A stretch of 64,000 nucleotides of DNA, from positions 15,315,790 through 15,379,789 of the forward strand of contig CM040746.1 in NCBI GenBank assembly GCA_022829145.1. The letters are read 5' to 3'. Shown piece after piece: positions 19,261-34,801 of this stretch. Each line of letters begins with the position of its first letter. The first letter of the stretch is position 1. The stretch is from Albula goreensis. Lineage: Eukaryota > Chordata > Actinopteri > Albuliformes > Albulidae. Position numbers and translations under genes: made by a program. The notes beneath the pieces were generated by a model that saw only the letters and a list, made by a program, of their open reading frames with translations, was not told the DNA's origin and ran no database searches.

Positions 19261-20093
19261 TATCAAAGTTGATTGGTTGTCTGTTACTAGATGTTTATTT
19301 AACACCTTCTTGCCACTTAGAAAAGCACGAATGAAAATAAGTAAATGATTTAATAAGTTTTATTACATAAATTAGCAAAGGTATTCAACATATTTAATTT
19401 ACAGCTATTTAATTTACAATATTTACCTGTCAATTTACCTGGTACAGCTGGGAAAGATGTATATTTTTGCCTGTGCACCAAGATTCATGTGAATGTGATG
19501 TAGAATGATTTTGTTGATGGTTCACATTCATATAAAAGTCATATGTTTTGAGATTTCCACTCAGAAGAATCAAAGTACGTCTTTAGACCTGAAAGTCAGA
19601 AGGGGAAATTGGAGGGATTTTATTGCATAAAATTTGAGAATTTTGTATTAAGATTCTTGTGTTTTTTCCTTGCGACCTGTTCAGTGACTATGAGGCTAAA
19701 CACCAATATGTTTTTACTCTCTGGGCAGGAATAATTACAGATATAATTACATATTGCAGATGGAGCCCTCAGTAAGGTGTGACTTCTTGGTTGTTCTACA
19801 TTTGCTTTTGAGGGATATAATTTGTTTATGGGCTTAGGTTGATTATGTTTTAACATTTGAATGTAAAATCATGGCCTATGTTAAATATGTCTGAAAATGC
19901 AAGTGTTGTGCCTCACATCTCATTACATAGAGTGGGAATTTTTAACTCAACACTTTGTGTATTCATTTGAAAAATGTAATTGGTATTTGTTGTAGGATAT
20001 ACTTTTCCTATTTGTTTCCATTCACAGTTGTTGTTATGCCACTTATTAACATTCAATATATTTAACATGCATTAATATGCATGTATTGATAAT

Positions 20094-20095
<2 letters not shown>

Positions 20096-20128
<33 letters not shown>
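20096..20128. repeat. (CA)n microsatellite
   Basis: Pure CA run in the kctd16 intron, followed by aaaagg. Confidence 0.9.
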
Positions 20129-20134
<6 letters not shown>

Positions 20135-20920
20135 AAGGGAAAGCAGATTTACTGAATTTCTGTGTGGCTTTAAACATGACAACATTTGAGGCCTCTTTTC
20201 AAGGCTTGTAACTTGATTCAAGTCTCAGTGAATTCATTTATATGCAGTCATGTATCACATATTTTCCAGAATTGTTTGTTGCATTGAATTGATAATGCCA
20301 CCAAGCATTCTCTATAGAATATTAAATACATTCACCATGCTGCTAATGATTTATGGTTTGCCTACTCCATGGTGATTGAACGATCTTAAATACACGTGTC
20401 CACTGAAGCTAAGATGGCTCAGGCAAATGGACCTGGTTCCATATTCATGAGGTGTCTTTGAGCAGGAATGTGATCTAGCATCAGGTTTTCTCAGGCTATA
20501 TCCTACCCTTATGCATTATGAGGTAAATATTATAACTGATCATTGATCAGTACTGTAACTCTGAGACTGTTTATTTATATGAGCCCTGATTGTCCTTATG
20601 ACCTGTGTTCCATGTGGGTTTAATTGTACCCATGCCCCTCCTAGTCAGGCATGAAATCATTTTTTTTGCCAAAGACAACTGTAATTTGTCCTGAGAAATG
20701 AATCTCTAATTACCTCTCAGTTACTTCAAATACCAAGTTAATGGTTTTTGCTGATAAAATTCTTTGACCCAAAAAGCCACATTAGTCTGACGAATTCAGT
20801 GTCTGCTAGTCTTTCCTCTCATATTATCTGATTATCCCACTACTCATTCATCAGAAAAACATTGTTGTTTCCACATGTTCAGAAGTTAAATTTTATATGG
20901 CTGTGTATTCACTTTTCCAG

Positions 20921-21374
20921 GGGGCCTCCGCAATGGTCATCACCCCTTCATGCAGACTGCTACTGCAAGAGGCACAAGGGTGAGCGAGAGATGGAGAGTG
21001 GCACCTCTGTCAATGAGTTGTCCACCTCCAGTTCAGAAAGCCAATCAGAGACCAGCTCGCCCAAGGGAACGGTGATCTGCGGCCCGGCAAAACGGCAGAC
21101 AAACATTCAGACCCTGGACCGTCCACCAAAGAGGGGGGCCATTCACACACTGCAGCAGTCAGAGCTGCGCGGGAAGAGCGACCTGCTCCGGACACTGACT
21201 GCCAGCTCACGGGACACCAGTGCATGCAGGAAGAGGCCGATGAAAGAGAGGATGAGTATGGAGGAGGAGCTGCAGAAATGCATTCGGGACATCCGGAGGA
21301 TTAAAATCCCTGCTCACTTCCCAGAGAGGAAGCATGTGTGGCAGTCCGAGCTTCTGAGAAAGTACCACCTGTGA
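20921..21374 (+). CDS. kctd16: KCTD16, coding exon 2 (C-terminal region, H2)
   Basis: Last coding exon of KCTD16, preceded by a pyrimidine-rich acceptor (acttttccag|gggg). In frame it reads GPPQWSSPLHADCYCK, then ESGTSVNELSTSSSESQSE, VICGPAKRQTNIQTLDRP, KSDLLRTLT, MEEELQKCIRDI and the very conserved end FPERKHVWQSELLRKYHL with TGA at 21372-21374. These blocks align with the C-terminal (H2) region that KCTD8 and KCTD16 have and KCTD12 lacks. Joined to an exon 1 ending at 10390 the protein is 428 aa, which is the human length as I recall it. A second acceptor at 20956 (tgcag|actgc) would be in frame with the stronger exon 1 donor, but would drop the conserved PPQWSSP segment. Confidence 0.93.
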
Positions 21375-22325
21375 AGAAACTCAATACCATGCATAAAAAA
21401 CAGAGCAGAAACATATGCATACTTTACCATATGTATGTACTACATTATATGATACTGTCTGTATCATCTCAGACTTCCTCAACACACAAAGCTGGGGCTT
21501 GATTCACAAAAGTGTTCTTAAGATAAAATGTAGGATGTTTATGATGACAAAAAATAGGAAGTTCAACCCTTCTCTGTGCACAGTGAAGAGTAGCAATCCC
21601 AGCAACTGAAACAACCTCATTGGGTGACATGCTGGCCAGCTGACTGTTTCCTAATGGAACTCCGGCCCACAGTCAGCAATGTAATCATTAGGGTTCACAA
21701 CCAAGCTGTGGGGCCTATCAAACATGAAACACAGTATTTTAGCCACATGTATGAGCCATCTGGTATCTTGTTAAAAATATGTATTATTTGTACACAAATA
21801 TATGCAGATTAATGTGATCTAAAATAACATATAGGTATAATTATTTTTTTTTAGATTTGTGCAGTTGCTTCAGGCTGTTTCCATGGTTGCATAACTTATT
21901 TGATAGTTAAAAGACCATGTGAGGTATGTACAGTAAGATATGATTTAATGGGGTCATATTTACAGCATATTAACATGTTGAAAACCACCAACATCAAGTC
22001 TACTATGGCTTGAATCTCTGGACATCTATTTAATCTCTCTGCATCCATAAACTCAATGCCCATTTTCAAGGTAATTTGTTGGTGTGCTGGCATGCCTTAT
22101 ATCTCCATTTTTCCATGTAAATAAAAAAGCATCATTTGTTGTGTAATATCAATGTGTCATGGCTCTGTGACTGATTAAGCGTTATCTTCTACTGCACAGT
22201 AGTATAATAATTTTTCCAATTTCCTGAGAAGTTGTCTTTTTGTGGTGTAAGGTTTATATGATTCAGACAAAATGCTTGTTTTGGGTGTTGAATGTTATCA
22301 AAATAAAATATTTAACTTTTTTTAA
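21375..22325 (+). other. kctd16: Probable kctd16 3' UTR with poly(A) signals
   Basis: AT-rich sequence after the stop codon, with canonical AATAAA hexamers at 22120-22125 and 22302-22307. Either could end a transcript; later signals are also possible. The open frames in this stretch have no recognisable product. Confidence 0.5.
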
Positions 22326-25300
22326 AAAACTAATTCCTTTTTTTAAAATCATCTTGTTTCCATACCACTCTTTGTTACAGAATTGGTTTTGTACTGATTT
22401 TGGCTCTGAAGCTATGCAAGTTTTTTTCCATCACTGCACTCACTGATTAAAGCTGTAGGTGATTCATGTATCTATAGTTATAAACCACACATCAACTGCC
22501 TTGTAATGGCATGCCAAAAAAAGGATTTTCAGAAGAATGCACAAGAAAGCACCAGTATACAGCATGGACTTATTACTATACTGTCTCTAAATGTTCATAC
22601 TGTGAGTTGTGTTCTCTTGGATGGAAAATTGTGGTAATGCTATATAATGAGAAAGAAATATGTCTTAATGGTAAAATATGTGTTCATGTTTTCAAATAAT
22701 GAAAATTTACACATTTTTGTGTTTACTTGTGTCAGAATGGAATACGATAATGGGATGACAGAGCTAGATACTATGAGGCTGTGAGGTGGGAAGAACGAGC
22801 CAGTTGGCTTAAAGGTAAGTTCCTGAAAGTACAGCACAGCATGTTCGTATTTGTATTATTATTTTTGATTTTATGGTGGAGACTCTTTCACAACACATAA
22901 AACTTCTCATTTAAATTCAGCTATTTGCAATTGATGTCATGCAAATGAATTGCCTTTTATTTTTAATTTCAGAAAACCGACAGTAAAACACAATTTCTTA
23001 TACAATGACTGTTCTCATGTATCATTTTCATTGAAACATGGAGTTTTTGAATGATGTATTTCACTACTTAGACAGGGTATTCAATAACAAGACACAAGGG
23101 TAGCAAGTGAATAATGAATGAGCTTGAACAGTCCTTTTTGTTTCTTTGTGATTAAAGATTTACTATGTACTTTGAATTAATGCATATTTGCCATTGATCA
23201 GATGCCACCAGTGAGAGCTGGTTCATAGGTGTCACCCACCAGCCCTCTGATGGTGATGGTATTGATCTGCTCACACATGACCCCCTGAAGAGAGGCTCAG
23301 GTTAGGATGAGGTAGATGGATGGGTGTGGGTAATGGTGCAGACCTTATTAAAACATTAAAATCAAGGACTCTTCCTTTGATGTAGGGAAGAAATTTAATA
23401 TGCCAGATCAATTTAATAAATTGTATACATTATGTTATAGAATGCAGAACATGTGTAAGGAGAAAACTGTATTTTGTCATTAGTCACAACACCTAGCAGA
23501 TGGAGTACAAAAAGAAATAAGGAATGTTTTAAATATGTCAACAAAAATACATAACAAAAAATGATAACAAAAAACACTTTCATTGAACATTCTTGTTAGA
23601 GACCGATCCAGTTTTCTATACATTATACACACAAAACAGATATTATGTTCCTAAAGCAATTCAGATTATGATGCATTAAAACACCATAAATCTATGCTCT
23701 GAAACAATATCCCATGTACTTGATGCTAAAGTATATCAAAACTGTAGACACCTTTCCACACCTGTTTGGAGGACTCTATTCTGATGTAATGGCATGAGGA
23801 AGCAAATGTCCTGGGATTCACTTTCCATTTATGGGGAATAACAAACTTCTTCCACCTTCCCTGGGACGTTTGATACAAGACAGGCCTTTGAACAGACTGA
23901 GATACATCCAGCACTACAGCTGGAACTGTCAAGTAAAAATGGAGACAGAGAGAGGTGGAGACGGCCCCGTTGCCAGTGTCTAAAGATAGATCCTGTGTTT
24001 GTTAAGGAGGCCCAGATGAACAGCTTGCTGCCTGACAGACTGCTTTGATCTCCAGTGAAAAGACCCATTTTCCCATTGTTTCGTGTCCCTTGCACTGCAC
24101 CAGTACACTCTGAAGGTATCACTGCACTTTTCTACCCCAGGTAGCCCTACCATAATTAGACTCTGGAGGGATGTTCAAAGAATTGTATTTCCCACTTATA
24201 CTGCTCTTCCATCAACAGATAAATTGGCAAATACACTAGATACTAATGTTTCTATTTCAATCATCATTGATATTTACTACCTTAGTCTGTCTTATTAAAA
24301 TGAAGCAATGAAACAGAAATACAAAATCTAGATCACTGCATTTTGTCCAATAAAAGCAATAATTTACTTTGTATTTGTTGAATCATTAAAAAGCATTAAG
24401 TTTATGGTTAGGATTCAGTGAAGCATGGAGATTTGTTAAAATGATATTTTATATAGCTAGCTAGTAAGGGTGTGCCCAAAGCCAAATACGGCATTTGGAA
24501 ACGTAAAAATAATGAACCATAAAAATAATAATTCCATCTGAATATCATTCAATATATTTGTATTTTTTTAAGAAATCAGTTGGGCAATAGACTAATGTTT
24601 ATTGGCCTCCTCCACTCTCATCCTCCTCCTCTCCTCCAATGGAACGATAAATCGATGTATCCTACCTCGGAAGTCTTTTCACATTTCTGGGTGACATCAT
24701 TGTGCTTACGACCAGTCAGGTTAAAAGACCACCCAACAGAATATTTCACCATCGAAAAATTCTAAAATGTGGCAATGGATTTACCAACACTTAAGTATAA
24801 GTGCCAGAACAGAAAGAGCCACAGGTAAACAGAGAAACAGAAAATACAGAACTTACAAAATGTTGGTGGAACACTCTCTGTTCTGTGTAATGTGCCATTG
24901 GTATGAGTGTTGCTGAATGTCTTGACTTGTAAAAAGGCTTCAGAACAATCAATCATTTATTTTGAAACCACACAAGCAGGCACTAGCAGCTCACCTTCCC
25001 ATTCACTCACTTGAGTGTAATGGCCAAGTTTATTGGCAGAGCTGACAAAACACCAGGTTTCAATCAAACAATCATTGCATTTGACTTAACAGAAACCAAT
25101 TTACCAATTACCACATAGAAATGAACAGTTCCAATGTTAAGGAAGGGCAACTCCTTCAAATAACCATGGCTATAATAAAGGTGACACCTAATGGTAGGAT
25201 CTGATGTAACATTTCCTTTCTTTAGTGCAACAGACTCAAGAAGGAGAATAATTAGGCTAGTAATGCTAGGATAACAAGTTATCTAAATTTTGTATGAATT

Positions 25301-28300
25301 CTGGCAAGCTTTACGTTAGATTTAGCAGACAGACAAAACGTAAATTGTGTTCCGAGGCCATAACTTTTCACCATTGAGAGTAAATTTCTTTCATTTTCAA
25401 TCAATTCTATAGCATGACCCAACTGTGCATTAAATTGTTGCACTGAAATGAATGCATATATATTAAGCTGTATTTTTTAATCAGTCGCCAGTGGCTATTA
25501 AATTTTAAAATGGTCTTATGAGAATAGATGAATGTTATTACTGTTGGTTTTCTTATGTCTTTCAGTTACTTACAAATGAAAGAGCAACAGTCTCTTTGCA
25601 GAACAACTAGCTTATGAAGACACCTTGATCAATATACAACGTGGATTAAACAATCACGGAGCAATCATGTGTCTATATAGGCATTCTAGTACCACCTGTT
25701 GCAACTTAAAACTGTAAAACTAAATGTAAAACCATTTACATTTACAGTTACTATTTACTATATTGGAAGTTACAGAAGTTGCCTGGCACCAATAATAAAT
25801 GAGTGGGCAAATATTCATCTCAAGCAAACAAATAGATGTGTTCCCTGAAATTATACTGAAGCCTTAACACCCCCTGGTCTATTTCTCTGTTCTTCAAGTT
25901 TTCTTCATCCAGAACATGGTAAATGCTATCTCTTTGGACATGAAAATCAAATGCAGAGAGCAGTCCTGGCAGTGTGTTTTAAAATGTGCCAGCATTGTAG
26001 GAAGCAATTCATTTTGATCATACTTTGTTTGAAAGTGCCCTTAAACTTGGTCGGGACTGTTATAGAAAATCATAACAAGGTCATCTCTGCTTTGTTTTCT
26101 CCCTGTCACCAAAACAGCTGGGATGCACAAGGACACTGTGCTTACTGTTTATTATGTGATGCCTGTCTGACTGGTCTAGTACAGCAAAAACTACAGCAGT
26201 GATGTTGTTTATGGTATCTTTGGGCTATCAATAAAACACATTCCTTTTGTGCTAGCCGATGTTTTGACCTTTCAGTATATGATGAGGAACTAAGTTCCCT
26301 TATACTGGCACATGACCCAAAAATCATGAATAGACATGATGATAATGTCCGGTACTGAGTGGAGGTGCCCTCTAATGAAAATCTATCTTATTTAAATATT
26401 CCCTCTCTTTTTCACAGTGGTAGCAACTGCTCCAGAAAGTTTGCTATTGAGCAAAATAGCTACATGATCTTTTTATACACCCACCCTCTTTTCTACCCAC
26501 TCATGAATAAGGAAATCAAATGCAAGTCCTCCCCAAACTAAATAAAGCCCATCATTCACTGCCAGCAGCAATTTTCACCATCAAGGTCAACCAGCCAATA
26601 AAAAGAGAGCCGTTTATCATATTTCCACATTACAACTCAAAATGATTAGTCAAGAATAATGAATACAAACCGATAAGGCACAAATCCATTGGGAGAAGCA
26701 GTACTACTGAAAAGCAGTGTTCAAAACAGTGTTGTGCTAAAGTCACTCTACAAAAATTTTCAGGGGGCAAACCTTGAAAATATTGACAGGGGTATCCCCT
26801 AAGCCCCATGGATTTAAGAACTGTGATTAAGTTTCTGTCTACATAGCAACATTAGTTAGACTGAAAAACTCAAATTGAAAAAGACATGCAAAAAAGGCAG
26901 ATATATATATACAATCACAAAATGTACAATATACCTAAAACATCTACACCTGACCTGTGGATATTATAGCAATTTCTTAAAGTTGGGTGACAGTGGATTA
27001 AACAGAGAAATTTGGCCAGGGAGATATATATGATTACTGATTTGGCACTGTTTGAAAAATCATACAGCAAGAATGAAATATTCATGGGCAGTCTGCAGAG
27101 GTCTAAGGATATAAATGTCTGAATTCATGACAGACTAGTACATCAGAGGAAATTAGTTTATTTGTGTGCATGATTTATTAGAAAGGGGAGTGGTTTATTT
27201 CTGTGGGAATGTCATGTGTGGGTTGGTGAGAGGTTCATTTGTGACAAGTGGTTTATTTGGGTTAATGAGAATTTTATCACCATGTCTTACCAGGAAAGAC
27301 ATTTACCTGCTTTTTGGTTTATTTGCTTACTGCAAATATCATCAGTTCCCTCTTGCAAAATATAACGTAGTACGATATAAATAGCTCTTGCAATTTATCC
27401 TTGGGCAAAATAAGCAAACAGACGGTGGCAGAGATGCCTTATAAAACCCATCCTGCATTACTGAATGGTTGAAGCTGGCCAACAAGGAATAGGGATGTCT
27501 TTATATATCTGTTATGTCTATTTAATGTAGTACAGCACAGTCATCCTAAGACAATGTAATATTTTTTTTATGTGCTCAGCACCCATGCCACGTAAAACAA
27601 GACTTCAAAATACCAGAAATACTGCTAAGACCAAGAATCAATGTGAATTTGTACTGGATTCAAAGATCTTGAATGGTTAGTCTTGTTTGATCTGATTTTC
27701 AGGCTTATTAAATATTACTCTGTGCTTATGTACTGTTCAGTAGTTTTTTAATTGGATCAAAGTAGGGCAAAAGATCTCTGAGCTGTCCCTGTTGTACTGA
27801 TGCTGACAGGCTGTAAAATTTTAATTAGTGCTATGAAGGCAGCCAAGTTGCTGTAAGCCTGTGCTACATTCTGCATGTGCCATCTCTCTATAAGCATTAA
27901 TTATGTGTGCAGCCATCAGCAGGCATCTGACCCGACTCGCAGGAGACTCCCAGAATCCATCTCTGTGATGACAGCCATTTTAGAAGCATTTATATTCCCA
28001 AAACAAGCCCATCCCTACCATCAGCCAGATGGCAGAAAATGAAATGGGATCTTTATGACTGAGGATTCCAGCCCTGGTACCTCAAATTTGTGTCATTGTT
28101 ACTGGTATAGACTTGACTATGCCTTTTTATTTGTGCTATTCTTTACTTTTTTGTGCTTGTGGAATGACAAATGATAGCAAAGCAGAGTAATTGACAACAT
28201 CCAAAAATTTGTTATGATATTTACTGTCTTCATACTTTTTCCAGTTAACATGATAACTCAACCATTGTTCATGTTTCTCTCTCCTTTTTGTTAAAATTCT

Positions 28301-28324
28301 TTTTTTGGACAGGAAGAAGAGAGA

Positions 28325-28466
28325 GTGCTTTATGTCCGTGGTCCATATTGTTAGCGCTTTATGTCTGTTGTCCATATATATATAAAATTTTTCATCATTT
28401 TTGTTGTTAGTGTTGACCTTGGCGCTGTGTTGATGTTAGTGCTTTATGTCGGTGGTCCATATTGTT
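28325..28466. repeat. Three copies of a ~28-bp motif
   Basis: The motif gctttatgtcNgtggtccat plus attgtt occurs at about 28325 and 28439, with a slightly diverged copy at about 28355 (gctttatgtctgttgtccat). The first two are adjacent, and the third follows about 60 bases of unrelated AT-rich DNA. Confidence 0.8.
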
Positions 28467-30072
28467 TTCCTATATAAAAGTTCGTATCATTAAGCAATTT
28501 ATAGAGGATTTCCTTCGAAGGATTTTGGGTGAAATTCTACATTTCCCTGAACATTTATATTTACACCACCCTTTTATCACTCCTATCCTCTGATCAGTTC
28601 ATACATGAATATATTCTACTCATTCTCATCCTCAAAATTAAACAGCTCCTCGGTAATACTAACCCTATCTGCTACTATCCACATTAATCACAAGGGTGTG
28701 TTTTCATACATGGTCATATTTAAATGAAAGTATCATTGGAACTAATTTTTTATCTTCACAGCTCCAATCCTGATCACACCACACTAGCCCTAACATAGTC
28801 CTTTTCTTCAGCAGAGCCTTCACTGATTTAATACAGTTGACTGTAAAGATCAATTACCAAAATGTAATCAATGAAATTCACACAGTCATTTACTACTTGT
28901 CTGGGAAATAATTGCATAATTTGGTCCACTGGTTATGAAAATATGTCTGCATTGCAAAAGAGAGTGGATTCCATCCCTAATATGTTTTTCATTTATTTTA
29001 CTAGGTAAGATACTGAAATACAGGATGACTAATGAGATACCACGATGCAGGAAAACCATTAACAGTGCATGCTGATCAAACAGTAGTAAGGTGTATCAAA
29101 CTCAAGGTAGCCACAGAAAACTGACTGTATATCTGATGGCTGACAGTTAAAATCCCACACTGTACTGCTCCCAGAAAAACAGGAACACCATGTTCTCACG
29201 TTTCCATCTTCGTTCTCATTTCATCCTCTCTCCGGGGCATTCATTTGTGCATCTGCCATCAATGCAGCAGTGTTTCATTTATCCTGCATCTCCAGCCATC
29301 TGCTGGAGAAAACATCTTGATCCTGTCAGTAGTGATATACAGACTTTATAAAGTTATAAACAGCAGACTACCCCTTCTTTACAAGTTAATACTCATCAAG
29401 ACCTGACATCCCTTTACAGTGTCTCAAGATCATGTGGAAAGGAAGGCTATATTTTATGAAACAGATTTCTTGTGTTTCCACATACATTTCCATAAGAAGC
29501 AACGGACCATTGGTTTTTGTCTAAATTAGCTCACAAGTGTTGATCTATTTAGGTTCAGCACTGCATGCTTATAAACTGGAGGAGAGGAGAAAGCCAGAAA
29601 TTTAAAATGTGAATATTGCAAACTGCTATTAAGTTACTTGCTCCTTTGTCTGTGGGTATATTAATTCAAAACCATATACATTTGTTGTTTTCTGACGCTG
29701 ACAGTATCTGTCCTCAAATTTAAAATTCACTTCCAAGTTCCAATATTTTTGTACACTTCATTCATTTTAATAAAGCAAAATCCTTGTGCCTGCCCTATGA
29801 CTTCTGGTTTCTGTTTATGGACATACCCATGAGCCATGGGCTGCTCTACTGTGGGAATCACATCCAAACCTAATGAAACTCATCCAAGAGCCTAAGTGTA
29901 CAGACAGGCTTGGCTTCTACTAAGGTATACATTACGAAGGACCGGAATATCTGAAATCAAGATGGCTATCGTATTTTCATACTTCCTTGATGATTTGACT
30001 TTGGAGGGGGTCATTAGGATGACTGCTCAAGGCATGATCTATCATTTGAACAGTTAATCAGATGGTATGCAT

Positions 30073-30076
<4 letters not shown>

Positions 30077-30159
<83 letters not shown>
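30077..30159. repeat. (CA)n microsatellite with one interruption
   Basis: CA repeat broken once by gacacacata near 30115-30124, followed by tttttg. Confidence 0.9.
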
Positions 30160-30561
30160 TTTTGTTTACCTGAATATGAACTGTTTCTTTTGAAACAATG
30201 CTGTATTCGTTTTAGATAAAATATAGGCACTACCAAAACCACAACAGTATTCAAAGAGGAGCTTGGAAATGGGAATCACAAAAAAGTCACTTAGCCTACT
30301 CTGCATTTGTGCATTGTAGTATTCTAGCTTGTTGCATTTTTTTGTTTACTACTTAATTTTTCAGATTTAATTCCTAAATTGTGCTAAGAAACTGCCATGA
30401 GTCCTTCTCTTAAACTGGCATCACACTCAGTTCGCATCACAGCCCCTTGGCTGAAAATACTCTTAACACTAAATTACCATCGAGAATGCACTGGGAGAGC
30501 CTTGGGGCCTGGGTCGATGAAATCTAATTCTTTTTGGAAATGAATCAGCCATGCATATGCA

Positions 30562-30663
<102 letters not shown>

Positions 30664-33600
30664 CACTGGGGGCCATTCTTTATTATTGATTTAATATGTT
30701 ATTAAAGTTGTCAAATGAAAGACCCATTGGATGCCTTTAATAGATTTTGTGCTTATGTCGGAGAATTTGATTAGGACAACATAATGAAATCCCTAGATTA
30801 TTTAAAAATAGAAAAGTGATATGCATGAATGGTTTAACTCTGCCATCTTGACCTAAATATTAAAGTAAATAATACTTTTCAAGCATTTTGTTTAAAGTTA
30901 TCCCTGTAATGTGGCACTTTTATTTTTACAGACACATGGTTTTTTGGATCATCATGCACTGTCCCGTTTGAGTCCCCACCAAAGTGCCAATCAGAATCTG
31001 AAGGTAACTGTATCTCATTTGATTCTTTTCTAGTCAACACCCCAAAAGGAGGATTAAATTATCGTCCTACAAGAGGTTGTGTTGATCAGAGGACATTGAG
31101 CTCAAAAAAAGGCATGGTTCCCCTACTTTGAAAAACAATTTTCATCTAAATATCAGGTTTAGTAAACTCAGAGAACGTGTTTTTGTCTGTCCTCCCTCTT
31201 CTAATGGACTTCACTTGGTGTATTATATTTTGTTTCCTTATTTTGTGTCAAGCATTTGAATGATTCCAAAACTACAGGCTACGATGAAATAGGTGATTTG
31301 TGATGTCATATTTTCATCCTCCTTTAAAAAAATTGTGGTCCTTAAGTAACCACTGTGCCACCCATTCTACATACAACAAGAACTGCAGCTTAAGTATATC
31401 TGTTCCTCACTTCCACACTAGACTGATATATCTTCCCTGCTGGACTGCTAACAACCTTCCACACCAGTGGATCCTTGAATAAACTTTCATAATTAAAAGT
31501 CAGCTCCACAATTAAAACTTTTAACTACGAAAGAGAAAAAATCCACTTCAAGTTGTTTATGACATATATACTGTATACATGTGTTTGGAGTATCAATGCC
31601 AAGAAATAAGGGATGAAAAGGAAAGATGATTTATATCAGTATAGAATGACTGTATAGGATTACATAGACTGCAGACCTGCTGCACACTCTCATGGGAGAG
31701 TTTCAGCTGTATGTTTTTCACTTCACTAATTATTGAGATTCAGAATGTCAAACCCCAGCAAGCTAGACTGTCATTGCAAATTTAAAAATAGCAAAAAATG
31801 GAAAAAAAATCCTTTTAATGTCTACTTATCTGAGTAGAAAAATCTCCAAAAAATTAAAATAGCAAATAATTAGCCCTCATTAAAGATGAATTATTCAGAC
31901 AGCTTTGATCAGAGTCTGGAACATAATTTAGTCACTCAAGGGCAGCTTCAGTCCAAGGTCAGTGACCCTTGAAGAAATGTAGAAAACTGTACCATCATAC
32001 CTAGTGTCCACCACACATCACAAAAGCACACCGTTAATATCTAGATATGTAGTACTACTGAAAGGAAATGCTTTAACATATATCACCCTTCAAAAAAATG
32101 ATCAAGGCTACTGGAGGCTGACCTGACTTGTGGAGAGTTCCAGTTGAGCTACAGTCAGTCAACTAACAGCCTAGTACAATGATCATGTCAAAAGAGTAAG
32201 GATACACAACTTGTTACATCATGGTCAAGAGGTGGATCTTGGTCCAGGATAGACTGACCTATAAGTAAGTTGAGAGCCCATGAGAATACCTAGTAGTAGT
32301 TGAGGAGATGGTGACCCCTGGCATCATCTAATGTCACGGTCGGAGATGAGGTACAATCCCATCCCCTTAAGGGTGGAGGTTAAGGGAACAGTTTAGGGGA
32401 AGGAATAGGTTCTTGATTCTACTTCCTCATGCTCTCCCTGCAGGAGGGTCTCAAGCTTATTGCCTAGAACCAGCTGGCAGAGAGAGCTGCAGGGATAAAA
32501 TCAGCTATCTCAAAGTATGTGACCTATTTTTAGGCTTCTGTGCATGTAGCTCATATTCACACTGCTATTGGACATTTTCCTGCCTTGTCATCCCTAATGT
32601 GTACATTTCCATGGCATCATTAAGCATCTTTGAATAAATGCTTTTGACAAAATCGGCTGTATTAGCCCAAAATGGGGTAGTATAGAGATAGCAGGACACT
32701 CTATATATCCCTGCCTTCACATCTGTCCATAGCACATACAGAACAGAGATAAATGTAAAAATACAGGGAGTTCTGACAGTGAGAATGCTTCTCTGGTTAT
32801 TGAAATGAAGATTCTTTACCTCCTGACCAGCTGGCCTTAACCTTCATCCAGCCTAGCCCAAGTTCTACATCATATTGTCTCAGTCTCTCCTCTCAGCAGC
32901 TATGTAGACCATGCAGTCCTCAAACTTCCTTTGAGAAGAATGGTTTGCTGCCAAGACAACATACTATAAACAAGAGAGGAAAAGGTTACATATGAATATT
33001 ACTGTGGCTGTGCTGATAGAATCCAACACCACTGTTGGAGATACATTCTTCTCCAAAAAGACACCATTATGCACTGACAGGCATTTCATAGAAAATTTTA
33101 ATGAAATCATGTACACGTAAACCTTTCTTAACACAATTTGTAAAAGCTGTAAAGAAGTGTATTGAAATCATGTATTTTTATATAAATATACTGTGTACAG
33201 AAAAATTGTAAGGGGTCTGTAAACAAACAGCAACATCAGAACATGACAGGGTACACTTTGCAAGCCTTGATTCTTCTTACAGGGAAAGAATCAACAAATC
33301 ATTCCTACCTAAGTTAGAAAGTGGATTACAACTACACTTGTCACAGTAACAGAGTATTTTTTTCTTCAGAATTTGTACTTTTCCTTTATTTTGAATGGTC
33401 CACCCTTACGTGACTACATTTAGAATACAACTTTCTACTTTTAACTCTTCCCTTTGAAAAAAATGATTATTTAATTCCATACCCTGAGATCCAAAATCAG
33501 TTTTATAATGTGCAATCTCAACTGTCAGAACAAATCTTCGCTGAAGTAACTCAAATTAATTTATTAAAAAAAAAAATTCCACAAAACTTTTAAGTGATTT

Positions 33601-34795
33601 TTTTTGGAAGACTTTTTTTTATTGACACTACCAGTAGGTGTACTATATATAGACTTTACAGATTACAAGATGGAGTCATTCATTATTCATTTTTCAGAGA
33701 ACTTACTTCAAGTACCTTTTCATTTGGGTAATAATACTTCTAAGTAGCATTTTCCAGTCCCCTTTTCACATCTGGTTGGCTACCATGTACACAGGGTTGC
33801 CCGAAACCATTTCCTTAAGAGCACAACACAATTTACAGGATAAATACTAACTGTGGATTAGGAAGCAAATGCTTTTCAGCTTTACAGAATTTCAGTTTCA
33901 TAGCATTTCACAGATTTTCTCACAGCTTGCACAGGAGGGGATGTGAAGCTTAACTGAAGAGAATCTAAAAATGGAATAAAAACATGAATAGTTTCTGAAT
34001 GACCAAGGCCCACAGTCAACTGTCAGACTATTCTTTAATTCACACACTGCTATGCTAACATAAATCTTGAAGAAAATCCAATTTAATAACACAATAGCTA
34101 CACAATACCAACTCACAGACTCATTTAATTGTTAAATTGAACTACAGATACTGGCACATGTGCCAGGATCTCAAAGATATCAGCTCCTATGAAGACCATA
34201 AATCTTTCACTTTAAATAGGAACACTTTGTTTAAATGTTAATCTAGCAGAGTCAACTGAATAATACCCCAATTTTCTTTTTGAAAATGTTCGACTCTTGG
34301 ACAGTTAGGCTACCATCACAGTATAAAACACTGTAACCAATCCATTTACAGAATCTTAAATACATGAAGGAAACGGGATTCACAGCAGTCTATTAAAAAT
34401 CTTTTTTTGTATCTTATATAGTAATGTAATTCCAGAACTATGTGTGTTTATCAGCCAAATTATTTTCCAGATGACACCAGAAGGATTGTCTTAAAGATCT
34501 ACCAACATTTTATACTGTGCTTTAATAGTCCCTCTTTCAGCAGAACTTCATCAACCAGTTCAACAAACTCTGCAATGTGCGCAATAACATAAATGTAAGC
34601 GTTTTCCTGTGGTGGATCATGGACCCAGTACAAACAAACATTTTTTACATAAAAATAGAAGGGTTTCATTTCTGGTGTGGAGCATCACTGGATAAAGTTC
34701 TTTCTAATTAAAGATCTCAAGTGAAAATTGCATGCCACAATCTTTTTACTTCCTCAGATGTGTAGAAAATGATGTTAAGAATTTTTTTGAAAACA

Positions 34796-34801
34796 TTTAT
34801 T
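34796..34801 (-). terminator. prelid2: Candidate prelid2 poly(A) signal
   Basis: The plus-strand tttatt gives AATAAA on the minus strand, about 225 bases downstream of the prelid2 stop codon. It is the nearest good hexamer I noticed; other tttatt words occur further left, so the real 3' end is unproven. Confidence 0.4.

Noticed and set aside
18805..19305. Repeated-peptide frames on both strands
   Set aside because: They follow from the 63-bp tandem repeat having a period divisible by three; no independent coding evidence.
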